This document shows, in pieces, positions 15,121 through 21,035 of a DNA stretch of 27,034 nucleotides. This DNA is from a virus. The DNA is taken from positions 1-27,034 of the IMG/VR virus record IMGVR_UViG_3300045932_000313; one strand, 5' to 3'. The position numbers and the translations under genes were made by a program. Numbering within the stretch: the first letter of the stretch is position 1; each line of letters starts with the position of its first letter. Under the pieces are notes generated by a model, which worked only from the letters and a program-made list of their open reading frames with translations, did no database searches and was not told the DNA's origin.

Positions 15121-15605
15121 CAGTGGATGGCCTCGTTGCGAAACAGCGAGCCCTGCTCGCGATCGCCGGCGAGATAGCGCTCCGCTTCGACACAAAGCGC
15201 CCGCACGCGACGAATGGTGTTCGCCGGCAGGACGGGGCCTCCGCTCTCGCCGTAAGGCTTCTCAGGCAAGTGTGGCGTGTTCAGAATCAGCGGGGCCGGG
15301 CACATCATCAGGTCCTTCGTCGCCGTCAGGACCGCACCGAGGATGCCGTCCTTGTAGGTCAACGAGCATCCGAGCACCTTGACCTTCGACGCCTCAGACG
15401 ACGGGAACTCGCAGATGACGCAGACATCGTCGACGAGCGCGCGGAGAGCCGTCTTGAACTCGGCGAGAGGGAGGTCGGCACACTGGAGCGAGTACTCGTC
15501 TGGATCGCCCCCGCCTGGGCGGATCACCTCATACTCGAGACGCACTCTCGAGCCGTCGAACTTGATTTTCGTGAACCGCGTTTCTGGCTTCCGTCGCGAG
15601 CTCAT
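15120..15605 (-). CDS. Conserved phage hypothetical protein, 161 aa
   Basis: 161 residues from ATG 15605 (MSSRRKPETRFTKIKFDGSR). Mixed alpha/beta: VRLEYEVIRPGGGDPDEYSL, then LPLAEFKTALRALVDDVCVI, CEFPSSEASKVKVLGCSLTY and GAVLTATKDLMMC, with a C-terminal helix RRVRALCVEAERYLAGDR and SLF near the end. I recognise this type as recurring in environmental phages but know no function. Three or more Cys are scattered, not paired. Overlaps the zinc-type gene upstream by ATGA and the initiator gene downstream by TGATG, so it probably belongs to a replication block. Confidence 0.75.
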   Translation of the reverse strand: MSSRRKPETRFTKIKFDGSRVRLEYEVIRPGGGDPDEYSLQCADLPLAEFKTALRALVDDVCVICEFPSSEASKVKVLGCSLTYKDGILGAVLTATKDLMMCPAPLILNTPHLPEKPYGESGGPVLPANTIRRVRALCVEAERYLAGDREQGSLFRNEAIH

Positions 15606-15868
15606 GACGGAAGCACCAGCGGAGCGAATCGCAGTGAGCCGTCAGGATCCACTTCGAAGGCTATCAGCCCTGCCGCGATCAGGACAGCAAGGTCATTGAC
15701 GAAATCGACTGCTCTTTGCTCGTTATCGAGCTCGAGCCCGCATGCCCAACCGACGCCCAAGCCTTCCGCACCGCGGCAGCTGCCATCGCCTGGGCAGGTA
15801 CATCGCTGGCGACGGCGCGCGAGCGCAGGAAAAGCGCACTCGATGGCTTCTCGAAGCTCGTCAGGCAT
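15602..15868 (-). CDS. Small Cys-rich hypothetical protein
   Basis: 88 residues from ATG 15868. N-terminal helix MPDELREAIECAFPALARRR, then RCTCPGDGSCRGAEGLG and WACGLELDNEQRAVDFVNDL. Four Cys (CTC, SC, AC) within about 22 residues could bind one zinc. The C-terminal half is a helix plus a short strand pair (LIAFEVDPDGSLRFAPLVL). Unknown family. Its start lies 8 bases inside the end of the upstream gene, and its stop overlaps the next start by ATGA. Confidence 0.6.
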   Translation of the reverse strand: MPDELREAIECAFPALARRRQRCTCPGDGSCRGAEGLGVGWACGLELDNEQRAVDFVNDLAVLIAAGLIAFEVDPDGSLRFAPLVLPS

Positions 15869-16340
15869 TCACGTTGACCTCGGCGAGCAGCTGCTCGCAC
15901 CAACGAATGATTCGCCCCACCGACGCGTTGACGACGCCGTCCCACGCGTAGGGATAGTCAGGACCTTTCAGACGCGTCGCCGAGTGGAAGCTGACCTGGC
16001 CGCACGGCGTGTCGACGTAGAGCACCCACTCATGCGGGTCGCCGACGAACGCAGCCTGCGCATCACGTTGCCAGCCCCAACGGAGCCCGAGGCGATCGCC
16101 GTGCTGAGCGAGCGTGTCGGTGAGATTGCCGAGGGACCAGTTCTTCTTCTCGTAGGCCATCGACTTGAACGAGCGCTGCCCCCGAACGCCGCCGCGATAG
16201 ACCTTCGCGCGCGCCGAGGCCTTCTGCGCGCGAAACAGATTCATCGCCACGACGCCGACCGGCCCCAGGCTCTCGAGCCGCGCGTACAGCCGCTTGGTCG
16301 CCTCACCATCCGAGCCAGCGTAGGTCTCCATCACGTTCAC
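15861..16340 (-). CDS. Conserved phage hypothetical protein, 159 aa
   Basis: 159 residues. GTG 16340 overlaps the upstream stop (GTGA); ATG 16331 is an alternative start (METYAGSDGEATKRLYARLE). Conserved-looking segments are LGPVGVVAMNLFRAQKASARAKVY, in parts, then SFKSMAYEKKNWSLGNLTD, WGWQRDAQA, WVLYVDTPCGQVSFHS and RLKGPDYPYAWDGV, ending in RIIRWCEQLLAE. I know this pattern from many environmental phages and mobile elements as a protein of unknown function. The W-x-L-Y-V-D-x-P-x-G-Q-V-S-F-H-S block suggests an alpha/beta fold with a conserved His; no activity can be assigned. Confidence 0.78.
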   Translation of the reverse strand: MNVMETYAGSDGEATKRLYARLESLGPVGVVAMNLFRAQKASARAKVYRGGVRGQRSFKSMAYEKKNWSLGNLTDTLAQHGDRLGLRWGWQRDAQAAFVGDPHEWVLYVDTPCGQVSFHSATRLKGPDYPYAWDGVVNASVGRIIRWCEQLLAEVNVNA

Positions 16341-16669
16341 GCGGTCACTCCCAGCCGCCGGCGCCGGCGAAGGACGTCGTTGTTGAAGCAGTTGTCGTAG
16401 CCGCGCAGATAGCCGGCCTTGTCGGCAGCCATCGCGATGTCCACAGCGGCATCCAGCGGCACGGTGACACCCTCGAATCCGTCAGGAGTGGCCAGCGATG
16501 TCAGGTCGAGGCGAATGGTGGCCTCGCGCTCGCGATACGCGGCCTGTCGGCTGCCCACGCGCCGCATACGCGCGTAACCGCACGGCTTGCTGCAGGTCAC
16601 GTTGCCGCGCTCCACCTGCAGCTCGGTCAGCGTCGCCGGGCACTCGGAGCAGATCACCAGCGAACTCAC
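16337..16669 (-). CDS. N-terminal zinc-finger protein, 110 aa
   Basis: 110 residues from GTG 16669. The first 35 residues are a compact zinc finger: VICSECPATLTELQVERGN then VTCSKPCGYARMRRVGSR, giving C-x2-C and C-x3-C. The rest contains AAYREREATIRLDLTSLATP, VTVPLDAAVDIAMAADKAGY and RGYDNCFNNDVLRRRRRL. Basic patches at the finger and the C-terminus suggest nucleic-acid binding. Coupled by GTGA to both neighbours. No specific family recognised. Confidence 0.65.
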   Translation of the reverse strand: MSSLVICSECPATLTELQVERGNVTCSKPCGYARMRRVGSRQAAYREREATIRLDLTSLATPDGFEGVTVPLDAAVDIAMAADKAGYLRGYDNCFNNDVLRRRRRLGVTA

Positions 16670-17010
16670 GACGGCAGGCCTCCCGCGCTGTCGAGGAGCA
16701 CGTCGCGCTCGTACGCGTCCGCTTCCTCAACACACCGAGCGCACATCACGGCGCCGACGGGACGTTCGGCGCCACAAAAGGGACAGCGCCCACTTGCTTC
16801 GCGAATCGTGCGCCCCAACCACTCGAGGAGCTCGGCGGCCAAAGCGTCACCACAGAGCGGCACCGCGGCGCGCAGCAGGTTGCCCACGAAAAGTGCCACC
16901 ACGGCCGATGGCGGAGCCTGGCTTGTCGCGAGCAGACGCGCGAGCGACCGGGCACGGTGCCGCAGCTGCGCCTCGTACAGCGCTCGTTCGTCTGGATGCA
17001 GCTCGGTCAT
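16666..17010 (-). CDS. Zinc-ribbon protein with helical N-terminus, 114 aa
   Basis: 114 residues from ATG 17010 (MTELHPDERALYEAQLRHRA). Residues 1-70 are helical (ARSLARLLATSQAPPSAVVA and CGDALAAELLEWLGRTIREA), followed by a clear zinc ribbon RCPFCGAERPVGAVMCARCV. The CPFCG-x8-CARC arrangement is standard. ATGA overlap with the upstream gene and GTGA with the downstream one. Function unknown. Confidence 0.68.
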   Translation of the reverse strand: MTELHPDERALYEAQLRHRARSLARLLATSQAPPSAVVALFVGNLLRAAVPLCGDALAAELLEWLGRTIREASGRCPFCGAERPVGAVMCARCVEEADAYERDVLLDSAGGLPS

Positions 17011-17279
17011 GAGGTCACCGTCTCGGCCCAGCTCGGAGCGATTCGCATCGACCGCAGGAATCGGCGATCAGCCGACGTCAGAATCACGCGCTTCTCGTTC
17101 TGAAAGTCGACGCTGCCGCAGCGCCCACACGGGCTGAGCGATCGCGTCCGAAACAGCGAACCAGGGGCGAGAATGACGTGAGGCAGGATGAACGTCGCCG
17201 GCGTCGCGCAGTTCGAACACCAGAGACGGATCCCGTGCCGCGGCAGCCCACCTTGCGCCTCACCGTCACGCCGGCTCAC
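17007..17279 (-). CDS. Zinc-ribbon protein, 90 aa
   Basis: 90 residues from GTG 17279. LWCSNCATPATFILPHVILA and LSPCGRCGSVDFQNEKRVIL form a zinc ribbon with two CxxC pairs about 28 residues apart. The C-terminal part (TSADRRFLRSMRIAPSWAET) is helical and basic. Unknown function. Overlaps by GTGA with the DUF5131 gene upstream and by ATGA with the 114-residue gene downstream. Confidence 0.65.
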   Translation of the reverse strand: MSRRDGEAQGGLPRHGIRLWCSNCATPATFILPHVILAPGSLFRTRSLSPCGRCGSVDFQNEKRVILTSADRRFLRSMRIAPSWAETVTS

Positions 17280-18313
17280 TGTGTCACCGCCGGGAATTCC
17301 CGCACGCGCAGGTCTTCAGGCCATTCGGATGGATCGCCGCCTTTCCCGTTTGAACCGCGATACGCCTGGCGATGACAGCCGCCACACCGGCCGCAGAAGC
17401 CGTCAGCCTCAACGCCTTTACATGACGGGCAGGGGATGAACGGCCATGATCCAACCTGCTTCACGAAGCACGCGACACCGGCCGCCTTGCACTGCCGGAC
17501 GATTGACCGCGCCCACGCGAGATCGAACGGCCGCGCGCGCGAACCACTCTCGCCGCCGACGATCACCCAATCGAGACATGGCAATGAGCCGGACCAACGA
17601 GAGCCATCAGCCAACGGCACACCGAGGTTCAAACCGAAGTCCAAAGGCCCGAGCAACGGCTCCGCGCTGATGAACCGCACCGCCGCCGGCGTCTGCAGCA
17701 ACAGCGGGATCCGCTCGTCTGCATACTGCTGGTTCTCCACGGAGACACCGAGCCAGACGTTCTTCAGCGGCCAGTACTGCATGTGCCACGAGGTGCCGTC
17801 GGCCGTCGGTTGCCACCAGATCACACGCTCGTCAGGCAGCGTATGCGGCTGCGTTCGCGTGTGCAGTGCTTGAGCAGCGTTGGCGACATCGACGTGCCTG
17901 TAGTCGTTGAAGTACGCGCGCATTCGATCCGCGCGCTTCGTGAGGACCTGGAACGTGTGAAGCGGCGCCAGCGCCATCACTGCGAACACCTTGTCGATGA
18001 ACGCGTCCGGCACGTCCTCGTGGAACATGTCGCTCATCGAGTTGACGAACACCCGCCGCGGCTTCCCCCACGACAGCGGCTCGAGCAGCCGGTCCTCGAT
18101 CATGTTCAAGTGCCCCGTCCAATCGAGCTTGCCGTTGGCGTGGCGCGTCGTCGTGCCCTCGTAGGCCATCCGTATCTTCGGATTCGGGTTCGACGACAGC
18201 TTGTGCGCGACGGGCACGGCGTAACAGTGCGCGCAGCCCGGCGAGAGCTTGTCGCACCCCGTGGTCGGGTTCCAGGTCGTCTCGGTCCACTCGATCGAAC
18301 TGTTCGAGCTCAC
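17276..18313 (-). CDS. DUF5131 (phage Gp37/Gp68) family protein with extra zinc insert
   Basis: 345 residues from GTG 18313. IEWTETTWNPTTGCDKLSPG then CAHCYA gives Cys20, Cys27 and Cys30, the three-Cys motif of Pfam Gp37/Gp68 (DUF5131), which resembles radical-SAM-type cluster motifs. Other family landmarks are present: RRVFVNSMSDMFHEDVPD, HTFQVLTKRADRMR, NVWLGVSVENQQYADERIP, RFISAEPLLGPLDF, WVIVGGESGSRARPFD and the C-terminal GDPSEWPEDLRVREFP. Between FVKQVGSW and that C-terminus, at about residues 295-313, sits a CPSC-x8-CGRCGGC insert, which looks like an added zinc site. Enzymatic activity is unproven. In other genomes the three-Cys protein often pairs with TcmP; no TcmP is visible here. 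Confidence 0.92.
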   Translation of the reverse strand: MSSNSSIEWTETTWNPTTGCDKLSPGCAHCYAVPVAHKLSSNPNPKIRMAYEGTTTRHANGKLDWTGHLNMIEDRLLEPLSWGKPRRVFVNSMSDMFHEDVPDAFIDKVFAVMALAPLHTFQVLTKRADRMRAYFNDYRHVDVANAAQALHTRTQPHTLPDERVIWWQPTADGTSWHMQYWPLKNVWLGVSVENQQYADERIPLLLQTPAAVRFISAEPLLGPLDFGLNLGVPLADGSRWSGSLPCLDWVIVGGESGSRARPFDLAWARSIVRQCKAAGVACFVKQVGSWPFIPCPSCKGVEADGFCGRCGGCHRQAYRGSNGKGGDPSEWPEDLRVREFPAVTQ

Positions 18314-18315
18314 GC

Positions 18316-18720
18316 TCAGCTCCCAACTTGCTCGCCGTCAGCGGTCCACACGAACTCGCCGACAGGGAGATGGCGGTTGCATCCGCAACAGAACGTCGCG
18401 CCGTAGAACTTCGGATCACGCGCGTACGTCTCCGAGAGCGCGCGGCCCATCGTCGTCACCGTGCCGCATCCACCCACACGACTTTCGATGTCCTCCACGC
18501 GGCTGTCGTTGACGATCACGTCGCGTCGGCCAACGTGCCGGTAGCTGTCGCGATACGGTCGGACGAAGCCCTTCCGCCGCTCTTCTTCGCAGAGCACGAT
18601 GTAACTGCTGTGCTGACCAGCGTTGCCTTCTGACCGTTGCCTATCGCGAACCACCGAAGGTGCTTCACCGCTCGTGGTGCACATCTGCCGCCCCTGGTCG
18701 TCGCTCTCGTGTTCGTGCAT
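18316..18720 (-). CDS. Conserved phage protein with GCGTVTTMG and FCCGC motifs
   Basis: 134 residues from ATG 18720 (MHEHESDDQGRQMCTTSG); a 5-codon longer start is possible. The core has IVLCEEERRKGFVRPYRDSY and RHVG, then GGCGTVTTMGRALSETYARD and KFYGATFCCGCNRHLPVGEF, ending VWTADGEQVGS. This combination recurs in phages and mobile elements of environmental bacteria as a protein of unknown function. The four or more Cys (LC, GC, CCGC) with His nearby suggest a structural zinc. Starts one base after the upstream stop and lies two bases before the DUF5131 gene. Confidence 0.75.
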   Translation of the reverse strand: MHEHESDDQGRQMCTTSGEAPSVVRDRQRSEGNAGQHSSYIVLCEEERRKGFVRPYRDSYRHVGRRDVIVNDSRVEDIESRVGGCGTVTTMGRALSETYARDPKFYGATFCCGCNRHLPVGEFVWTADGEQVGS

Positions 18721-18721
18721 G

Positions 18722-18970
18722 TCAGTTGACCTCACTGACCGTGACGCCGGCCTGTCGCAAGATGCCCTTCAACTCGTCCTTGCTCGCCGCGGTGAACACT
18801 ACGATCTGCGTGACGTTTGCGAACCCGCGACCGGGTGGATGAATCACCAACGTCTCACCCGCCTTCGCCTTCATGTGCGCGATCCCCTTGTCCGTAAGCC
18901 CGACGATGACCACCTGACCAGCGTCGTCCTGGCGTTCGGCGTAGGCCCAGACAATGTGTTCGTTCTTCAC
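18722..18970 (-). CDS. Small conserved hypothetical protein, 82 aa
   Basis: 82 residues from GTG 18970 (VKNEHIVWAYAERQDDAGQV), preceded by GGAGGATGGC. Beta-alpha-beta pattern: VVIVGLTDKGIAHMKAKAGE then TLVIHPPGRGFANVTQIVVF and a helix SKDELKGILRQAGV. No family recognised; the LTDKGI and ETLVI-x-PPG strings suggest a compact single domain. A longer in-frame extension exists upstream but has no ribosome site and would overlap the remnant gene at 19014-19103. Confidence 0.68.
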   Translation of the reverse strand: MKNEHIVWAYAERQDDAGQVVIVGLTDKGIAHMKAKAGETLVIHPPGRGFANVTQIVVFTAASKDELKGILRQAGVTVSEVN

Positions 18971-19013
18971 GCCATCCTCCGCGCCGATCGAGCCCCTGGC
19001 TGAAAAAGCACTT

Positions 19014-19103
19014 TCACGGAAACCTCGCGGCGCCTGGGCACCAGAAGAAAATGCCCTTCTCACCATCGTTCTGAAACTCGACGACCCTGGAGACGCCACT
19101 CAT
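19014..19103 (-). pseudogene. Short 29-codon frame, possible remnant of a CxxC-type gene
   Basis: Starts at ATG 19103, overlapping the upstream stop (ATGA), and reads MSGVSRVVEFQNDGEK then GIFFWCPGAARFP before a stop. The start resembles small phage proteins in which R-V-V-x-F is followed by F-x-CPGC (DUF6527-like), but it ends right after CPG, where the family would normally go on with the second Cys and about 60 more residues. It may be a truncated or frameshifted copy or simply a tiny gene. Confidence 0.3.
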
Positions 19104-19261
19104 GGGGCGAGCCCTCGCAGCATCCATCCGATCCAGATGCACCCCCCGACAACACCCAGCGCAGCGCCTCCCACCATGAGGCCGACGACGACATCGACCC
19201 ACGCCCACGCCGGGAGCGCCTGGTCGTGCGTTGCCGTTCGCACCGCGCGCGCGCGCCTCAC
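19100..19261 (-). CDS. Small single-pass membrane protein, 53 aa
   Basis: 53 residues from GTG 19261 with GAGGAGG upstream; start overlaps the upstream stop (GTGA) and stop overlaps the next ATG (ATGA). Basic N-terminus (RRARAVRTATHDQ) followed by WAWVDVVVGLMVGGAALGVV and GGCIWIGWMLRGLAP, a continuous hydrophobic stretch of about 28 residues. The charge pattern predicts the N-terminus inside. No family recognised; it is not in a lysis context. Confidence 0.65.
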   Translation of the reverse strand: MRRARAVRTATHDQALPAWAWVDVVVGLMVGGAALGVVGGCIWIGWMLRGLAP

Positions 19262-19548
19262 GCCATCCTCCTCGACGTCCGACGACCAGACTCCAGCCCC
19301 GCCTTCAGCGTCCGCCGCGGCCGCACCGAGAAGATCAGCACCGGGTCATCGCGCTCGGCCCACAGCCGCGCATGCAGCGCGCGAACACGCACTCGCTCGC
19401 AATCGAGCTCGTCGAGCAACGCGCTGAGCAACGGCGATGGACCCTGCGCCGCGATCAGCCGCGCCACCAGGTCGCGCTCGCGGTCGACGGCGTCTCGCCA
19501 TCGCTCGACGCGAACCAGAACCCGATCGAAGAGCGTCTCGCGCAACAT
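19258..19548 (-). CDS. Helical hypothetical protein, 96 aa
   Basis: 96 residues from ATG 19548 (MLRETLFDRVLVRVERWRDA). Almost entirely charged helix: VDRERDLVARLIAAQGPSPL, LSALLDELDCERVRVRALHA, RLWAERDD, with a basic tail RPRRTLKAGLESGRRTSRR. It could form a coiled coil. Starts one base after the stop of the frameshifted gene (TGAGATG) and overlaps the small membrane gene by GTGA. Function unknown. Confidence 0.6.
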   Translation of the reverse strand: MLRETLFDRVLVRVERWRDAVDRERDLVARLIAAQGPSPLLSALLDELDCERVRVRALHARLWAERDDPVLIFSVRPRRTLKAGLESGRRTSRRMA

Positions 19549-19549
19549 C

Positions 19550-19882
19550 TCAATCTCTCGTCACACCCTTGACGAAGCTCGCTTGGCGCGAACGCCGCAT
19601 CTCGTCAACACGTCCACCCATCGAGGCCGTGAACCCATCGCGAGGCTTGTTCTCCCAGGGCGACGATCCGCGTTTCGCCGGCGGCCGCCCGCGAGGAGGT
19701 TTCGATGGCACGGGCACCGGCGGCCGAGGAGCAGGCGGCGGCTCGTCGAGCGCTTCATCGGTGTCGAGGTCGGCATCAGCCGAGTCGTCGGCAATGTCGT
19801 TCTCGAGGTCGTCGTCCTCGAGGATGACGCTGCGTCGCGGTTGCGATGGCGGCCGAACTGGTGGCGCTGCTGCAGCCGGTTC
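19550..19882 (-). CDS. Acidic/Pro-rich C-terminal part, reached by +1 frameshift
   Basis: 110 codons after the shift, from GAA at 19882 to TGA 19550. It starts EPAAAAPPVRPPSQPRRSVI, has a strongly acidic block LEDDDLENDIADDSADADLD, a Pro-rich KPPRGRPPAKRGSSPWENKP and ends with DGFTASMGGRVDEMRRSRQA. No ATG, GTG or TTG occurs in this frame for about the first 60 codons, although codon use (GC-rich third positions) looks genuinely coding. Options are a programmed +1 shift from the winged-helix gene, a sequencing indel or an unusual start; the prfB-like context favours the first. Confidence 0.6.
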   Translation of the reverse strand, partial: EPAAAAPPVRPPSQPRRSVILEDDDLENDIADDSADADLDTDEALDEPPPAPRPPVPVPSKPPRGRPPAKRGSSPWENKPRDGFTASMGGRVDEMRRSRQASFVKGVTRD

Positions 19883-19898
19883 AAACCGGCCTCCTCGA
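19876..19898 (-). promoter_or_regulatory. Candidate +1 programmed frameshift site (prfB-like)
   Basis: Reads AGGAGG, 3 bases (CCG), GUU, UGA, A on the mRNA. E. coli prfB has AGGGGG, 3 bases, CUU, UGA, C. The order and spacing are the same: Shine-Dalgarno-like hexamer, three bases, slip codon, UGA. A 6-bp stem (GCCGGU/ACCGGC, loop UUGA) overlaps the site. Confidence 0.5.
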
Positions 19899-20381
19899 CG
19901 CCGCCGGCGTCTGCGGCGCAGACGCCGCCCCTGCGTGCCACCGTGTCCCAGCGCGGACGCCAGTCGAGTGCACGCGCCCTTGGGCCTCGAGGTCGTGCAG
20001 CGCCTTGGTCACGCGCGGCCGCAGCCAGCCCACCTTCTTGGCGATCTCGCCGGACTTCAACGAGCCGCGCTGCAGCAGTCGAACGATGCCCTCTTGATCG
20101 GATGCTCCGGCAGAAACGGGGGGGGCTTCACGAGTGCGGCGCGCCACCACACGTTCCGCCTTCTCGACCCGCCGGCCACGCTTCGCACCGCCGCGGCGCC
20201 TCCGGTATGCGCGGCGCGGTGCCGGTGACTCGAGGACCGGCGGACCAGGCGGCAGAGCCAGTCGCAAAGGCGCACCTGGTTGCCGGGGAAGCGCGACGTC
20301 AAGCAGCTGTTGCACCTCGCTGGGTGTGTCGACTTCCACCTCGAGATCGCCACCGGCACGCATGCGAATTCGAAACGGCAT
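19881..20381 (-). CDS. Winged-helix DNA-binding protein, zero-frame part of a likely frameshifted gene
   Basis: 166 residues from ATG 20381 (MPFRIRMRAGGDLEVEVDTP), coupled to the methyltransferase gene by TGATG. After an Arg/Pro linker (RRAYRRRRGGAKRGRRVEKA) comes a winged-helix domain at about residues 95-150: QEGIVRLLQRGSLKSGEIAK, KVGWLRPRVTKALHDLEAQG and RVHSTGVRAGTRWHAG. It ends with RRPV-stop at TGA 19881. Just before the stop the mRNA reads AGG AGG CCG GUU UGA, the same spacing as the prfB +1 frameshift site. The downstream frame continues without a normal start, so the full product may have about 276 residues. It is probably a regulator. Confidence 0.72.
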   Translation of the reverse strand: MPFRIRMRAGGDLEVEVDTPSEVQQLLDVALPRQPGAPLRLALPPGPPVLESPAPRRAYRRRRGGAKRGRRVEKAERVVARRTREAPPVSAGASDQEGIVRLLQRGSLKSGEIAKKVGWLRPRVTKALHDLEAQGRVHSTGVRAGTRWHAGAASAPQTPAASRRPV

Positions 20382-21031
20382 CACAGTTCTCCTGAGGGCT
20401 GCGCGTCGGGAACGGGCGCTTCGTTGCCCCACACATCCCAACCGGCCGGCGCGATTCGAGCGAAGCACTCGAGATAGGGGCCAGGACTCACCAACTCGAC
20501 GAACGCGCGCATCTCGGGAGGCTTCGCGGAATGGCGCGTGCGCGTGGCTTCGAACGCCCGCGGCAACTGCGCCGGCTCAGGGAGCTCCTCGACGTCCGGA
20601 TCGGGGTGGAACAGCACCGTCTCGCCCTGCGCGCGCTTGCCATCGGGCGCGATGCGATACGGCAACCGGCCTCGCACGGCGAACAGACAGTGCTCGGTCC
20701 GGCCGCGGAAGTACTGGCCCAGGCCCGCGCGGTCCTTGACCCAGGTCACGAGCGTCACCGGACGGAATCCCCACCCGCGCACGGCGGCGAAGCCGGCCTC
20801 GAGGTAGTTGTTGGTCAGCCAGCAGTAACAGTGCGCGTCGGCCGCGGCCCACTCGCCGAACGGCAGGCGCTGAATGTCCTTCACCGGCATCAGCGGGTAG
20901 TGGCGATCCGCGCCGCGCTGCACCTGGCCACCGCCGTGCTCGGGCCAGGGCGGATCCAGATACAGCACGTGATAGGCGCCCGCCTGTGGCGGCCCCGGCA
21001 CGGACACGGAGAAGAGCGACGACTGCGGCAT
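20381..21031 (-). CDS. MT-A70-type DNA adenine methyltransferase
   Basis: 216 residues from ATG 21031 (MPQSSLFSVSVPGPPQAGAY), 4 bases after the ParB-like gene. DPPW at residues 26-29 (VLYLDPPWPEHGGG) is the catalytic motif of N6-adenine methyltransferases of the MT-A70/Ime4 class. Other landmarks are the HYPLMPVKDIQRLPF segment, CYCWLTNNYLEAGFAAVRGW, PVTLVTWVKDRAGLGQYF, RGRTEHCLFAVRG and, near the end, KPPEMRAFVELVSPGPYLE plus CFARIAPAGWDVWGNE. Length fits the single-domain phage enzymes. No restriction partner is visible, so it most likely modifies phage DNA to evade host cleavage or regulates timing (inference). Confidence 0.9.
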   Translation of the reverse strand: MPQSSLFSVSVPGPPQAGAYHVLYLDPPWPEHGGGQVQRGADRHYPLMPVKDIQRLPFGEWAAADAHCYCWLTNNYLEAGFAAVRGWGFRPVTLVTWVKDRAGLGQYFRGRTEHCLFAVRGRLPYRIAPDGKRAQGETVLFHPDPDVEELPEPAQLPRAFEATRTRHSAKPPEMRAFVELVSPGPYLECFARIAPAGWDVWGNEAPVPDAQPSGEL

Positions 21032-21035
21032 CGGC

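Noticed and set aside
20381-21031. Methyltransferase as part of a restriction-modification system
   Set aside because: No restriction endonuclease or specificity gene is adjacent; neighbours are ParB-like and winged-helix genes.
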